Positions 8,649-18,114 are shown, counted from the first letter of the stretch. The stretch is DNA of 64,000 nt from Pseudoalteromonas luteoviolacea (GCF_001750165.1 NZ_CP015412.1:868001-932000), one strand, 5' to 3'. Program-made: numbers and translations. Notes: a model not told the origin generated them from the sequence alone.

Positions 8649-8905
8649 TTTATCCTCAAGTTTGATTTCAAAATAATAGAGACTTACCTGTCTGTAGAGG
8701 TCCCTTGCATTATTTCAGGGTTGTGTAAACAATTCAGAGCTTAGACTGGGCAATATAAATTTCTATTACACTTTATTACGTCTAGTTAACAAAGTGAGCT
8801 TGGATGTATTGCTCGATTCTAGGTCAGTGATTAGGGTTGCTATGAAAGAATATCAAGACAAGAGCCCAGTGTATTCTTTAAGGTGTCTTCACCAACATTG
8901 AGATA

Positions 8906-8973
8906 TGGACAGTGTGTGTCCACACCCGTGTCACTGTGACACTTTTGGACAGCTTGGGTGTCCATTCGGACAC
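8906..8973 (+). promoter_or_regulatory. Cluster of palindromes, probable enhancer (UAS) of the NtrC-type regulator
   Basis: Four inverted repeats share TGTCC/GGACA or TGTCAC/GTGACA half sites: TGGACA-N5-TGTCCA at 8906-8922, the perfect GTGTCACTGTGACAC at 8928-8942, TGGACA-N7-TGTCCA at 8946-8964, and GTGTCC-N4-GGACAC at 8958-8973. The first three centres (8914, 8935, 8955) are about 21 bp apart, two helical turns, so dimers would lie on one face. They sit about 90-155 bases upstream of the predicted sigma-54 start site, the usual place for an enhancer. Binding by the response regulator at 13689-14960 is inference. Confidence 0.65.
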
Positions 8974-9034
8974 TAGAGACAATTGGGTTTTTTAAAAGTC
9001 TATATAATTCATGTATTTATTTTATTTTGATTGT

Positions 9035-9050
9035 TGGCATTGTCCTCGCT
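9035..9050 (+). promoter_or_regulatory. Sigma-54 (-24/-12) promoter of the efflux operon
   Basis: TGGCA at 9035-9039 has its GG at 9036-9037 and is followed at the exact required spacing by GC at 9048-9049 (TCGCT at 9046-9050), matching TGGCAC-N5-TTGCA with two mismatches. Transcription would start near 9060, 26 bases before the ATG at 9086. The operon itself encodes a sigma-54 activator. Confidence 0.7.
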
Positions 9051-9085
9051 TATATCTGAGTATCGAAATCAATAGGTGTTATAAA

Positions 9086-10354
9086 ATGATTAAAGGAACT
9101 CAGTCCCAGGATGAAGTCATCGCGCCAAGCAAGCGTTCAAGTAAACTTAAATTCGTTGTTTCGGCGGTATTGATGACGCTGGTCACCGTATTGTCTATCC
9201 CTGCAATTAGCCAATGGTACTCAGGTATTAAAACGGTATCTTACGCGCAGTTGGTTACATCCAAAGTGATTAAAAAAGATTTAGTGAGAGATGTGTCAGT
9301 TTCTGGACGTTTAGTGGCTGCCAATGCACCGCAAGTTTACAGTCCGGAACCCGGCCAGGCGACCTTGTTAGTTAAACCTGGGGACAAGGTGGAGCAAGAT
9401 GCGTTACTGGCAACAATCCACAGCCCAGAACTCGATGCACAGATTGATCAGCAAAGTTCGTTGCTTACTCAGTTACAGCTGGAGTCTAATAGAGGTTTAT
9501 TAGCAGATGATGAAGCGCAACTTGAACTAGAGCGCAGTTTAGATGAGGCGACAGTGCGTTTAAATGCAGCGCAGCGTGAGCAGCGTCGCTCCAAAGAATC
9601 TTATGACAAACAAGTGATCAGTGAGTTGGACTTTGCTCGCAGTAAAGATACGCTCCTTGAGGCTCAATTGATGCACAAGCATGCGCAAAAGCGTGTCACC
9701 ATGGCTAAAAAGCGCCTAGATTTTGAGGCACAAACGCGAGCATTGTCGGTTCAGCGTCAAACGCAAATTCTCGACGAATTGAAGCGCAGGCAACGAGCTC
9801 TGGAAGTCCGTGCACCAGTTGCTGGTGTAGTGGGAAGTTGGTTAGTTCAGCAAAAAGAGCAAGTTGCAGATGCTCAAGCACTAATGACCATTGTGGATTT
9901 ATCTGAATATGAAGCTGAGTTACAGGTGCCAGAATTCTATGCGGATGATTTAGGCATAGGGCTTAATGTGGAGATTTCCCTTGGCGGGCAATCTTATCAG
10001 GGGGCTGTGAGTTCGGTGTCTCCAGAGATCCAACAAAATCAAGTTGCGGTGCGTGTGAAAATTGATGCTAATAGTGATTTAACGCTACGTCAGAATCAGC
10101 GCGTAAATGGGCGCATCGAGTTTGAGAAAAAAGCGCAGGTACTGCAAGTCAAGCGCGGCCCGTTTTTATCAAGCTTTGGAGGCAAGCAAGCCTTCGTCAT
10201 TCAAGATCAAATGGCTCAGTTACGTGACATTAAAATAGGAGTGTCTAGCGTCGACTACGTTGAATTGATCAGCGGCGTTCAAGAAGGTGAAGAAATCATC
10301 ATTTCTGATTACGACGCATTTAGCCAAAGCCAAACTTTTAAGATTTCAAAATAA
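9086..10354 (+). CDS. Periplasmic adaptor (membrane-fusion protein) of a MacAB-like ABC exporter
   Basis: A 422-residue HlyD/MacA-type adaptor. The ATG at 9086 is chosen over the in-frame ATG at 9011, because the latter lies upstream of the sigma-54 promoter; AGGTG precedes it. One transmembrane anchor (about 22-43) is followed by a split biotinyl-lipoyl domain (VYSPEPGQATLLVKPGDKV, and later VRAPVAGVVGSW), a long alpha-helical hairpin of about 130 residues rich in Q, E and R, and then beta-barrel and membrane-proximal domains. It should link inner-membrane ABC permeases to a TolC-type outer-membrane channel encoded elsewhere. First gene of a six-gene unit; substrate unknown (peptide, drug or lipoprotein-like). 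Confidence 0.85.
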   Translation: MIKGTQSQDEVIAPSKRSSKLKFVVSAVLMTLVTVLSIPAISQWYSGIKTVSYAQLVTSKVIKKDLVRDVSVSGRLVAANAPQVYSPEPGQATLLVKPGDKVEQDALLATIHSPELDAQIDQQSSLLTQLQLESNRGLLADDEAQLELERSLDEATVRLNAAQREQRRSKESYDKQVISELDFARSKDTLLEAQLMHKHAQKRVTMAKKRLDFEAQTRALSVQRQTQILDELKRRQRALEVRAPVAGVVGSWLVQQKEQVADAQALMTIVDLSEYEAELQVPEFYADDLGIGLNVEISLGGQSYQGAVSSVSPEIQQNQVAVRVKIDANSDLTLRQNQRVNGRIEFEKKAQVLQVKRGPFLSSFGGKQAFVIQDQMAQLRDIKIGVSSVDYVELISGVQEGEEIIISDYDAFSQSQTFKISK

Positions 10355-10378
10355 ACAACAAGAATTAAGGATTTAATT

Positions 10379-11101
10379 ATGCTTTCAATGAACAATATCA
10401 GCAGAGTGTATCGCAGCGAAACAATTCAAACGCATGCGTTACGTGACTTTAACCTACAAGTGGATGCCGGAGAGTTTGTCGCGGTGACTGGCCCATCAGG
10501 CTCTGGTAAATCGACATTTTTGAATGTGGCGGGGTTACTTGATGAGTTTAACGAGGGGGAGTATGTCTTGGATGGCACTTCTGTTAAAGGGCTATCAGAT
10601 GATGACTTATCGCGTTTGAGAAACGAAAAAATTGGGTTTATTTTTCAAAACTATAACCTGATCCCAGACTACAGTATTTACGATAACGTGGATATGCCAC
10701 TGCGTTATCGTGGCTTAAGTGCTAAGCAAAGACGTAATCGCATTGAGTATGCGCTTGAGCTGGTCGGATTATCAAGTCGCCATAGCTATTTACCCAGTCA
10801 GCTGTCTGGGGGTCAACAACAGCGAGTTGCCATTGCAAGAGCACTGGCAGGGGAACCTAAGATTTTATTGGCTGATGAACCGACTGGTAACCTTGATTCA
10901 CTAATGGCAAGGCAAATCATGGACTTGCTAAAAACCATTAATAAAGAAGGCAGTACCATCATCATGGTCACGCACGACCCAGATCAAGCCAGAGAAGTGA
11001 ACCGCAATATACAAATCATTGATGGTCAAATCACGGATTACAGCATTTATGCGCCAGTTGAGCAGGCACCAATCATAAATCAGAACCAGCCAGTGGCTTA
11101 G
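10379..11101 (+). CDS. ABC transporter ATPase, MacB/LolD type
   Basis: A 240-residue cytoplasmic ATPase. Seen: Walker A GPSGSGKST at about 38-46, Q-loop region GFIFQNYNLIPD, signature LSGGQQQRVAIARAL, Walker B ILLADEPTGNLDS, and the switch histidine in VTHDPDQA. The pattern and LDS after the Walker B are those of the MacB/LolD/FtsE-type ATPases that power extracytoplasmic machines. AAGGAT stands before the start. It lies between the adaptor and two FtsX-like permeases, ten bases from the next gene, so all four products should form one exporter. Confidence 0.92.
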   Translation: MLSMNNISRVYRSETIQTHALRDFNLQVDAGEFVAVTGPSGSGKSTFLNVAGLLDEFNEGEYVLDGTSVKGLSDDDLSRLRNEKIGFIFQNYNLIPDYSIYDNVDMPLRYRGLSAKQRRNRIEYALELVGLSSRHSYLPSQLSGGQQQRVAIARALAGEPKILLADEPTGNLDSLMARQIMDLLKTINKEGSTIIMVTHDPDQAREVNRNIQIIDGQITDYSIYAPVEQAPIINQNQPVA

Positions 11102-11110
11102 GAGGTAAAC

Positions 11111-12400
11111 ATGGATATGTTTTCTTATTATGTGCAGCTATGCGTGCGCAACTTTAAACGCACACCGCTGTTTTTTTCCCTGATTATTTTAACTCTGTCG
11201 ATTGGGATCGGCACCTTGTTGGCTAATTTATCTATGCTGTCTTTGATGTCACAAGACCCGATACCCGGTAAAAGTGATCAAATATTCATTGTCAATATGA
11301 ATACTTACGCAGGTTCAACGAATAACTTTGGTAGCATGCACACGCTCAGATACGGTGATGCAAAAGCGATACTGGATGCCGATGTCGCAGAAAATGCAAC
11401 CATGCACTATGCAACTCATGTCTATAGTCGCCGCGCAGACTCAGAAGATTTGACTCGCTACTCAAGTAATACACGAGCGACCACCGCTTCATTTTTTGAC
11501 ATGATGGGCGCTGAGTTTGCTCATGGTAAAGCGTGGGAAAATGAGCATGGTACAGAGGTTGTGATTGGCCATAAGCTCAACATGACCTTATTTGGTGGCG
11601 AGAATAGTGTCGGCAAGCAAGTTGAGCTACAAGGTAAAATTTATAACATTGTCGGAGTATTGAAACCTTGGTATATGAGGCCGCTCTTTTATCATGCCTC
11701 TGAAGGAAAAGCATTTGATGAAACTGACGATTTGTTTGTGCCTATTGAAGTGGCTATAGACAACAACTGGGCCATCTATGCACGAGCGTTATCGACAGAT
11801 AGCTACTCAGTACTGAGTGAAACGAGACAGATCAATGCGTATTATATTCAGACCTTTGTTGAGTTGATAGATGAGCAGCAGCGCCTGGCTTTTCAAACCT
11901 TTATTGATAGCTATGCGCAGCAGCAAAAAGAGAAAGGTAATCACCGCCATGAAGTGGATAACCGACTTTATGATGTAAACGCTTGGTTGGATGAGAACGA
12001 AGTCGTCAATAAAGACCTTTTAGCGTTTACTTTTGCCACGGGTATCTTTCTGCTGGTGTGTATTTTTAATGCCAACAGCTTGATGTTATCTCGCTTTCAG
12101 GCTGGGCAATTTGAAGCGAACTTGCGTCGAGCGGTTGGTGCCAGTCGCAAGCAAGTATTTTATCAAGGCGTGATAGAAAGTGTGATTTTAGGGATCACCT
12201 GTGCCTTGGTATCTTTGGTGTTGGCCATGAGTTTATTGGCTTTGTACCGTCAGTTATTCGAAGACTTGGCACCTGTAGCAGAATTGCCGCTACACATGAT
12301 AGTGATTGGTGTGGGTGTCGCACTGATTTCCAGCCTGTTAAGTACCATATATCCGCTTGTGCAGGGCGCACGTACGCCGCTAGCTAGCATCTTGAAGTAA
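11111..12400 (+). CDS. FtsX/MacB-type ABC permease, first subunit
   Basis: A 429-residue inner-membrane permease with the MacB topology. One N-terminal TM (about 18-40) is followed by a large periplasmic MacB_PCD-like domain of about 260 residues (including DMMGAEFAHGKAW and VVIGHKLNMTLFGG, a typical core motif), and then three C-terminal TMs. LRRAVGASRKQVF, just after the second TM, is the FtsX-family cytoplasmic loop. It pairs with the next gene as a heterodimer, unlike MacB itself, which fuses ATPase and permease. Strong AGGAGG ribosome binding site. Confidence 0.85.
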   Translation: MDMFSYYVQLCVRNFKRTPLFFSLIILTLSIGIGTLLANLSMLSLMSQDPIPGKSDQIFIVNMNTYAGSTNNFGSMHTLRYGDAKAILDADVAENATMHYATHVYSRRADSEDLTRYSSNTRATTASFFDMMGAEFAHGKAWENEHGTEVVIGHKLNMTLFGGENSVGKQVELQGKIYNIVGVLKPWYMRPLFYHASEGKAFDETDDLFVPIEVAIDNNWAIYARALSTDSYSVLSETRQINAYYIQTFVELIDEQQRLAFQTFIDSYAQQQKEKGNHRHEVDNRLYDVNAWLDENEVVNKDLLAFTFATGIFLLVCIFNANSLMLSRFQAGQFEANLRRAVGASRKQVFYQGVIESVILGITCALVSLVLAMSLLALYRQLFEDLAPVAELPLHMIVIGVGVALISSLLSTIYPLVQGARTPLASILK

Positions 12401-12410
12401 GGAGTGCACT

Positions 12411-13634
12411 ATGAATCTAAAAGCATTATTTAAATCCATGTTGCTGCGTAAATTTGCAACAGGTTTGCTTGTTTTTCAACTTGTTTTAACCATAGGACTG
12501 GCTTGTAACAGTTTATTATTGAGTATCGAAGCCAATGAAAAATTAGCCCGAGATGTGGGTTTTGATATGGAAAATGTATTGGTATTTCAGGTCCGTCCAA
12601 CTTCCGAAGCCTTTTTAGATGCCAACTTCTTTCTATCTGTTGTAGATGAAGATATGGCGGCATTGAATAAACTTGATGTGGTTGAAACGGTGAGTTTTAC
12701 TAACCAATTACCGCTGATGAAAGGGGGTAACTTTCACTCTATTGAAGATGCGGATCATCCAGAAGATGTACCAGTAGAAAGGCAGTTTAGTGGTGTGCCA
12801 ATGTATTATGTTGGTGAGCAGTTTTTTGAGTTGCTCGGCGCACCAATGCACCTTGGGCGAGACTTCACTTTTGATGATGACGCAACGCGAGGCTATTTAG
12901 ACAATTATGACTTTGAAGCCAATATCATTTTAACTCGTAGTTTAGCTGAGGCGCTTTACCCGGGAGAAAGCGCGGTTGGCAAGCATACCTCAGAAGGGCG
13001 AGTGATTGGCGTGGTGTCAGATATTGCAATTAGGCCATCGAGTCTACGTCCACATTATGGCATCTTTACGTTTAGAAATATGGCGCGTGCGCAATCACGC
13101 TTAATATATATGGTGAAAGTCACCTCAGGTGATATACAAAAGACTAAAACGGCGATCACTGAGGCAATTAAGCAAGTACATCCTGAACGAGAGATCCGAG
13201 AGATCCTGACCATGGAAGCACATCACAGTGACTATTTTAAAGAGTCGAGCAGTTTAGCAACCTTATTTAGTTTGCTGACCGGGATGATGTTGTTGGTGAC
13301 CATGATAAGTTGCTTTGCTCATGCACACTTTCACGTGTCTAAGCAAAAGCGTTTAATTGGTATTAGACGCGCATTGGGCGCACGGAAAAAAGATGTATTA
13401 GTCTATGTGTTGAGCGAAAATTGGCTGGTCAGTGGCATTGCTGCACTACTTGGGGTTGCGAGTGTGATTGCAGTGAATATGTTATTGGCAGAAGTCATTG
13501 TGATACCAAAACCAGATGTTATCAGTTATTTGTCTTGTGTTATCATCGTGTTTATATCTGGTACTGCGGCAACCTGGTTGCCTGCATGGAAAACAACAAA
13601 AATAGCGCCAGTGGTTGCAACCCGCACGTTATAA
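12411..13634 (+). CDS. FtsX/MacB-type ABC permease, second subunit
   Basis: A 407-residue permease with the same four-TM plan: an N-terminal TM at about 14-38, a periplasmic domain containing YVGEQFFELLGAPM and a short beta core, three C-terminal TMs, and the conserved loop IGIRRALGARKKDV. It starts ten bases after the first permease behind GGAGTG. Two non-identical permeases beside a separate ATPase and adaptor suggest an asymmetric MacB-like exporter. It is followed by a 54-base gap with a strong hairpin, then the regulator gene. Confidence 0.85.
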   Translation: MNLKALFKSMLLRKFATGLLVFQLVLTIGLACNSLLLSIEANEKLARDVGFDMENVLVFQVRPTSEAFLDANFFLSVVDEDMAALNKLDVVETVSFTNQLPLMKGGNFHSIEDADHPEDVPVERQFSGVPMYYVGEQFFELLGAPMHLGRDFTFDDDATRGYLDNYDFEANIILTRSLAEALYPGESAVGKHTSEGRVIGVVSDIAIRPSSLRPHYGIFTFRNMARAQSRLIYMVKVTSGDIQKTKTAITEAIKQVHPEREIREILTMEAHHSDYFKESSSLATLFSLLTGMMLLVTMISCFAHAHFHVSKQKRLIGIRRALGARKKDVLVYVLSENWLVSGIAALLGVASVIAVNMLLAEVIVIPKPDVISYLSCVIIVFISGTAATWLPAWKTTKIAPVVATRTL

Positions 13635-13648
13635 AAATTAAGGAAAGA

Positions 13649-13680
13649 CATGTAGTGGCCAGTAAAACGGTCACTACATG
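13649..13680 (+). promoter_or_regulatory. 12-bp hairpin between permease and response-regulator genes
   Basis: CATGTAGTGGCC (13649-13660) and GGTCACTACATG (13669-13680) pair over 12 bp (one G-U) around AGTAAAAC. There is no T run after it, so it probably modulates mRNA stability or regulator translation inside the operon rather than ending transcription. The regulator has no obvious Shine-Dalgarno of its own nearby, which makes the hairpin more interesting. Confidence 0.45.
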
Positions 13681-13688
13681 GTATTTAA

Positions 13689-14960
13689 ATGGTTATGAAC
13701 ACAATTCTTGTTGTCGATGACAACCCTGATATTTTAGATGCGTTAGATTTATTGCTGAGCATTCACAATTATACTGTATTGACGGCCACTAACGTTAAAG
13801 ATGCCATTTTGACCGTCTCTCGACAAAAAGTGGATTTGGTCATTCAAGATATGAACTTCAGTGAAGGGACCACATCAGGGGATGAAGGAAAGCAGTTATT
13901 TGGCACATTAAAAGAGCTAAACCCCACTTTACCCATCATTATCATCACCGCTTGGAGCCAATTAGAAACTGCCATTACGTTAGTCAAATCAGGTGCAGCA
14001 GATTATCTCCCCAAGCCTTGGGATGATAAGAAGCTACTAGAAGCAATCGAAGAAAATATATCAGTGCAAGCTGCGTCTACCCCTGAGTGTAAATTGATTT
14101 ATCAAAGTAGAGAAATGAGTGAGCTTATCTTTACCTCGACTAAAGTGGCCGCGGCGGACATCAACGTGTTGATCACTGGACCTAATGGTTCAGGTAAAGA
14201 AAAATTGGCTGACTTTGTCCACCATAAATCGCAGCGTGCGAATACGCCATTTATTAAAGTGAATATGGGCGCTATCCCTCAGGATCTTATGGAAGCTGAA
14301 TTATTTGGTGCCGAAAAGGGCGCGTTTACTGGCGCAAACCAAGCAAGGGCAGGGCGTTTCGAGGCTGCGGATGGCGGCACATTATTTTTAGATGAAATTG
14401 GCAACTTACCACTTGCAGGCCAAATGAAACTATTACGCGTGCTGCAGACCGGCGAATTTGAGCGATTGGGCTCCAATGTGACGCAAAAGGTAGATGTGCG
14501 CGTCATTAGTGCTACCAACGCCAACTTAATACTCGACATTAAAAGCGGTGCGTTTAGAGAAGATTTATTCTATCGCCTCAATGGAATGGAGCTGCAAATT
14601 TTACCGCTCAATAAACGCAAAGCAGATATTATACCATTGGCTCAACATTTTATTGGTGTGGAGCATATGCTTACCAAAGAAGCTGAGCACTTTTTAATGC
14701 AGCAAACATGGCCAGGTAACGTTCGAGAGCTGGAAAATAGCTGTCGACGTGCGTTGATTTTTGCGGATGGAAATCAAGTGGATGTCAGTGCGTTTCAAGG
14801 ACATGAGCAGACAACTGCATTGAGCGAAAAAGAGCACATGCAGCAGGTACTCGAGAAGCATAACTGGACGATTGCGCACGCGGCACAAGAGTTAGGCCTC
14901 AGCCGTCAAACTCTGTATCGTCGTATTGAAAAGTTCAAATTGGAAAAGCATGATGAGTAA
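13689..14960 (+). CDS. NtrC-family sigma-54-dependent response regulator
   Basis: A 423-residue three-domain activator. The receiver has acidic pair D10-D11, phosphoacceptor D54 (IQDMNF), a Thr in IIITAW and Lys in KPWD. The AAA+ domain shows Walker A GPNGSGKE, the sigma-54 contact loop GAFTGA, Walker B GTLFLDEIG and an arginine-finger region FREDLFYRLN. The C-terminal Fis-type helix-turn-helix reads AAQELGLSRQTLYRRI. The start may be the ATG at 13689 or 13695. Its gene ends inside the start of the sensor kinase gene, and the operon promoter is sigma-54 type with enhancer-like palindromes, so it most likely activates its own operon (inference). Confidence 0.93.
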   Translation: MVMNTILVVDDNPDILDALDLLLSIHNYTVLTATNVKDAILTVSRQKVDLVIQDMNFSEGTTSGDEGKQLFGTLKELNPTLPIIIITAWSQLETAITLVKSGAADYLPKPWDDKKLLEAIEENISVQAASTPECKLIYQSREMSELIFTSTKVAAADINVLITGPNGSGKEKLADFVHHKSQRANTPFIKVNMGAIPQDLMEAELFGAEKGAFTGANQARAGRFEAADGGTLFLDEIGNLPLAGQMKLLRVLQTGEFERLGSNVTQKVDVRVISATNANLILDIKSGAFREDLFYRLNGMELQILPLNKRKADIIPLAQHFIGVEHMLTKEAEHFLMQQTWPGNVRELENSCRRALIFADGNQVDVSAFQGHEQTTALSEKEHMQQVLEKHNWTIAHAAQELGLSRQTLYRRIEKFKLEKHDE

Positions 14961-16266
14961 AGTGATTGCTTTGCTTTTTATTGGCCAGCTGACATTTACC
15001 ATAGCCGCAGCACTCTATGGGCCGTCATATCCTTGGATATTTCTGATTTTAGGTATGGTACTGTTTACTGTTACCGGGTATTTGTACCGTGCTTACAACC
15101 AAACTCAGGCCAATATTCAGCGCAGTATAGAACAGGGGTTTTTGAGCCTGATCGATGGTGACTTTTCGGTTAGTATCGCGCCCAAAAATGATCCAACTTA
15201 TGACCGCGTGTTTAATTTATTCAATCAATGTACTGAAAAACTAAGAAAGGAACGCCAGCATCTTTATCAACGTGAGATGTTACTTGATAAAGTGCTCAAC
15301 ACCTCTCCTGTGATCACGTTTCTGGTCAGCCCTGAACATAAAATTATTTTTGCCAATCGCGCCGCCGAACTCATGTTTAAAGAAGGGGGTTCTTTGTTAG
15401 GCCACAGTTGGCATGACATCAGTGAAACACTAGATGATGACTTTGCGCACGCCTTGCAAAATAGCGGAGAGAGTATTTTTACCCTTAACGATCAAAACGG
15501 TGATGAGCAAGCTTGGCACTTGGCTAAGTCCATTGTGCGTATTCATCAGGCAAGCCATACGCTTTACCTGCTAAAAAGCATCACCCATGAGCTTGGGCGT
15601 CAAGAAGTGCAAACATGGAAAAAAGTGATCCGAGTACTCAGCCACGAATTGAACAACTCTATTGCACCGATCAGTTCCATGTGCCACTCAGGGCAATTAT
15701 TGGCACAAAACTTATCTGAGCCAAGATTAGATAGAGTGTTTAGTTCTATTTCCCGTCGCATCGCGCACCTTAATGAGTTCATAAAAGGGTATGGCGAGTT
15801 ATCAAAGTTAAAAATGCCAAATAAACAATGTATTAACTGGCCTGTTTTAGTGGAACAGCTAAATGCGCTATATCCATTTGAGCTGACTACAGCGTTACCT
15901 AAAACCTCGATTTATGCAGATGAGCATCAGTTAGAGCAGGTGCTTATCAATATTTTGAAAAATGCCCATGAAGCGCAAAGTGAGCAGCTTGATGCACCAG
16001 CGGTGCAGGTCAGCTTTGCAGATCATGAGCTGCAAAACTTAACCATTGAAGTGCGAGATTTCGGCGCTGGCATGGCGCCTGAGGTGCTTGAGAATGCGTT
16101 ACTGCCTTTTTACTCCACAAAACATGCAGGGACGGGGCTAGGGTTGGCATTATGTAGAGAAATAATTGATGCGCACCAAGGCAAATTAGCGTTTCGTAAT
16201 TGTGCCACCAGTGGCGTTGTCGTCAGCGTATCTTTACCTTATACCGTGTCGACAAAAGCGCACTAA
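14950..16266 (+). CDS. Membrane sensor histidine kinase, NtrY-like
   Basis: About 438 residues from the ATG at 14950, which overlaps the regulator stop. A TTG start at 14926 would add eight residues. Two TM segments sit close together at the N-terminus with almost no periplasmic loop, so the signal is probably sensed in the membrane or cytoplasm. A PAS-like region (about 115-215, SPEHKIIFANRAAELMF) is followed by the phosphoacceptor helix VLSHELNNSIAP and an ATP-binding domain with NILKNAHEA, FGAGMAPE and GTGLGLALCREI. It is the partner of the adjacent NtrC-type regulator by overlap and family. Confidence 0.9.
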   Translation: MMSKVIALLFIGQLTFTIAAALYGPSYPWIFLILGMVLFTVTGYLYRAYNQTQANIQRSIEQGFLSLIDGDFSVSIAPKNDPTYDRVFNLFNQCTEKLRKERQHLYQREMLLDKVLNTSPVITFLVSPEHKIIFANRAAELMFKEGGSLLGHSWHDISETLDDDFAHALQNSGESIFTLNDQNGDEQAWHLAKSIVRIHQASHTLYLLKSITHELGRQEVQTWKKVIRVLSHELNNSIAPISSMCHSGQLLAQNLSEPRLDRVFSSISRRIAHLNEFIKGYGELSKLKMPNKQCINWPVLVEQLNALYPFELTTALPKTSIYADEHQLEQVLINILKNAHEAQSEQLDAPAVQVSFADHELQNLTIEVRDFGAGMAPEVLENALLPFYSTKHAGTGLGLALCREIIDAHQGKLAFRNCATSGVVVSVSLPYTVSTKAH

Positions 16267-16310
16267 ATTGTTGCCATATAGGGCAACCATACCCGATTTT
16301 ACAACAGGCA

Positions 16311-16327
16311 AGCGCCAAAATGGCGCT
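16311..16327. terminator. Hairpin between convergent kinase genes
   Basis: AGCGCCA (16311-16317) and TGGCGCT (16321-16327) pair perfectly around AAA, followed on the plus strand by GTTT. A smaller stem, GTTGCC/GGCAAC (16270-16287), precedes it. Probably a weak terminator for the plus-strand operon. Confidence 0.5.
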
Positions 16328-16329
16328 GT

Positions 16330-18114
16330 TTAGTCTATTGGTAGCGCCAGAGTAAACTGAGTAGGTGTGTGCCCATCAGAGGTCAAGGTTAATTGACCAC
16401 CTAAACGCTTACTGAGGTTATAACTGACAGATAAACCAAGCCCACTGCCTTGCCCAACTGCTTTGGTGGTAAAGAACGGGTCGAACACTTTATCTTGGAT
16501 ATCGGGTGGCACGCCTGGCCCATTGTCTTTTACCTTGATAAGTAGCATGTCATCGGCTTCTTGAGTGGTGACTTCCACATAGGGAGATTCATGCTGGTTT
16601 TGCTCTATTGCCTGAAACGCATTTTTCAATAAGTTGGTTAAGATCTGTTGAACAAATCCAGAGTTGGAGACAGGTTGACAGGTGTGAGATAAGTTGAGCG
16701 AGACCTGAATATTGGACTTGTTGTGGCCCTGTAGTAATGACAGACTTTGATTGAATATAGCTTGTATGTCTAGCTTACTGTGGTGTTGATTTTGTACGAC
16801 AGTGAATGACTGTAAATCTTTGATAATGTCGCTGACACGACTTAACCCCATTTGGGATTGAGCGACTATTTCGCGAATATCATCATAAATGAAGTCGATG
16901 TCAGACTGACCTCTATAGTCTGAGATCTGGCTTTTTAGTTTTGCCCCCACATTTTGATTACCGCCTTCTACAGCAGTTAAAAATTGGTCATGTAGGTTCT
17001 GTAAATTAAGGATACTATCTAGATAATTGTCCATTGAGCCAAAATTACTCAATACAGATGACAAAGGGTTATTTATCTCATGGGCTATACCTGCGGCAAA
17101 TTGACCAACGGTGGCCATTTTCTCGCTGTGTGCGAGTTGGTTTTGGGTTTCTTTTAGCTCAAGTAGCGCTTCTTTTAAGCGGTTACACTGTTTTTTAAGG
17201 CGTCTTTCAGATTCTTTGCGCTCAAGTAAAATAGTAAGCTGCTCGGCTGCTTTGCTAACGACATCTATCTGTCGCATTGAAACGGACTCCATGGCGTGTT
17301 CATCTATAAAAAACACCATCATTTCAAGTACTTTATCGTAGACAACAATGGGAAATATTAAATAGCTGCTAAGTTTTGCATCGAGTAATTGATTGAGTGG
17401 TTGAAAAGCATCGTCGCTTGGCAGTAAATCTATTTGGGGCTTTTTCTCAGTTAAAGAGCGCGCTAAATAAGCGGGTAAGGCTGGTAGCGCGAAAACACCG
17501 GACAACACCTGTTCAAGCGTTGGTTGTTCAGGCCAAACATGACTTAATGTGCCTTCGTTTTGATTGCTGATTTTTATTCTGCAATGGGTGGTGGCACAGG
17601 CTATGTTGGCCAATGAACGCATAAAGGTCAGCATAACCTCGTTGATATCGTTATTATTACGATGTAAGTGCGCCACACTCATCAACAGATCGCTCTCAGC
17701 TTTGTGTTGGGCATTGATCTGCTCTAAACGTTGCCACGCTTTGAGGTTACGCTCAATCACACTTAAGTTAAATTCACTTTTATCTGGTGCCAAGCTAATA
17801 AAGCTTGAAATATCATACTTCTCAATCCAACTCAGCGCATCAGGCATGCGTGTTGGTGGGTGTGAAACGATGAAGATTAAGTCTTTATCTTGGCAGCCAA
17901 TGCGCACATACTCTAATACCTGCTCGGCAAGTGCTTCCGAATCCGTGTCTTCAACATAAAAAATAATTAACCCAGGCTTTTTTTTGCGGATGAGTTTTTT
18001 ACATGCTCTGAGATTATCGGTGACTTCGAGTTGATAATTACGTTGCGTTAATAGCGCATCAAGGGCGTCAGAATTCGGCCCAACGTGTAAAACGCTCTGC
18101 TGTTGTCTTTCCAT
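16330..18114 (-). CDS. Soluble histidine kinase with receiver-like N-terminus and GAF-like domain
   Basis: About 594 residues from the ATG at 18114. The frame stays open a further 85 codons upstream, but that stretch overlaps the divergent BLUF gene and looks non-coding. No TM segment. Residues 1-125 resemble a receiver fold (LIIFYVEDTDSEAL, DLIFIVSHPP, DISSFISLAP), though the usual phosphoacceptor surroundings are not clear. A GAF-like sensory region and a coiled coil (about 290-335) lead to GQFAAGIAHEINNPL, the phosphoacceptor His, and a catalytic domain with NLLKNAFQA, DNGPGVP and GSGLGLSV. No partner regulator is adjacent. The divergent BLUF protein may supply a light input (inference). 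Confidence 0.8.
   Translation of the reverse strand: MERQQQSVLHVGPNSDALDALLTQRNYQLEVTDNLRACKKLIRKKKPGLIIFYVEDTDSEALAEQVLEYVRIGCQDKDLIFIVSHPPTRMPDALSWIEKYDISSFISLAPDKSEFNLSVIERNLKAWQRLEQINAQHKAESDLLMSVAHLHRNNNDINEVMLTFMRSLANIACATTHCRIKISNQNEGTLSHVWPEQPTLEQVLSGVFALPALPAYLARSLTEKKPQIDLLPSDDAFQPLNQLLDAKLSSYLIFPIVVYDKVLEMMVFFIDEHAMESVSMRQIDVVSKAAEQLTILLERKESERRLKKQCNRLKEALLELKETQNQLAHSEKMATVGQFAAGIAHEINNPLSSVLSNFGSMDNYLDSILNLQNLHDQFLTAVEGGNQNVGAKLKSQISDYRGQSDIDFIYDDIREIVAQSQMGLSRVSDIIKDLQSFTVVQNQHHSKLDIQAIFNQSLSLLQGHNKSNIQVSLNLSHTCQPVSNSGFVQQILTNLLKNAFQAIEQNQHESPYVEVTTQEADDMLLIKVKDNGPGVPPDIQDKVFDPFFTTKAVGQGSGLGLSVSYNLSKRLGGQLTLTSDGHTPTQFTLALPID

Noticed and set aside
9011..9085. Longer adaptor protein starting at ATG 9011
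   Set aside because: This segment contains the sigma-54 promoter and would encode a Cys/Tyr/Trp-rich extension before the membrane anchor.
13421..13720. Plus-strand frame bridging the permease and regulator genes
   Set aside because: It overlaps the end of the permease in another frame and its composition (Cys/His/Trp-rich) is not protein-like.
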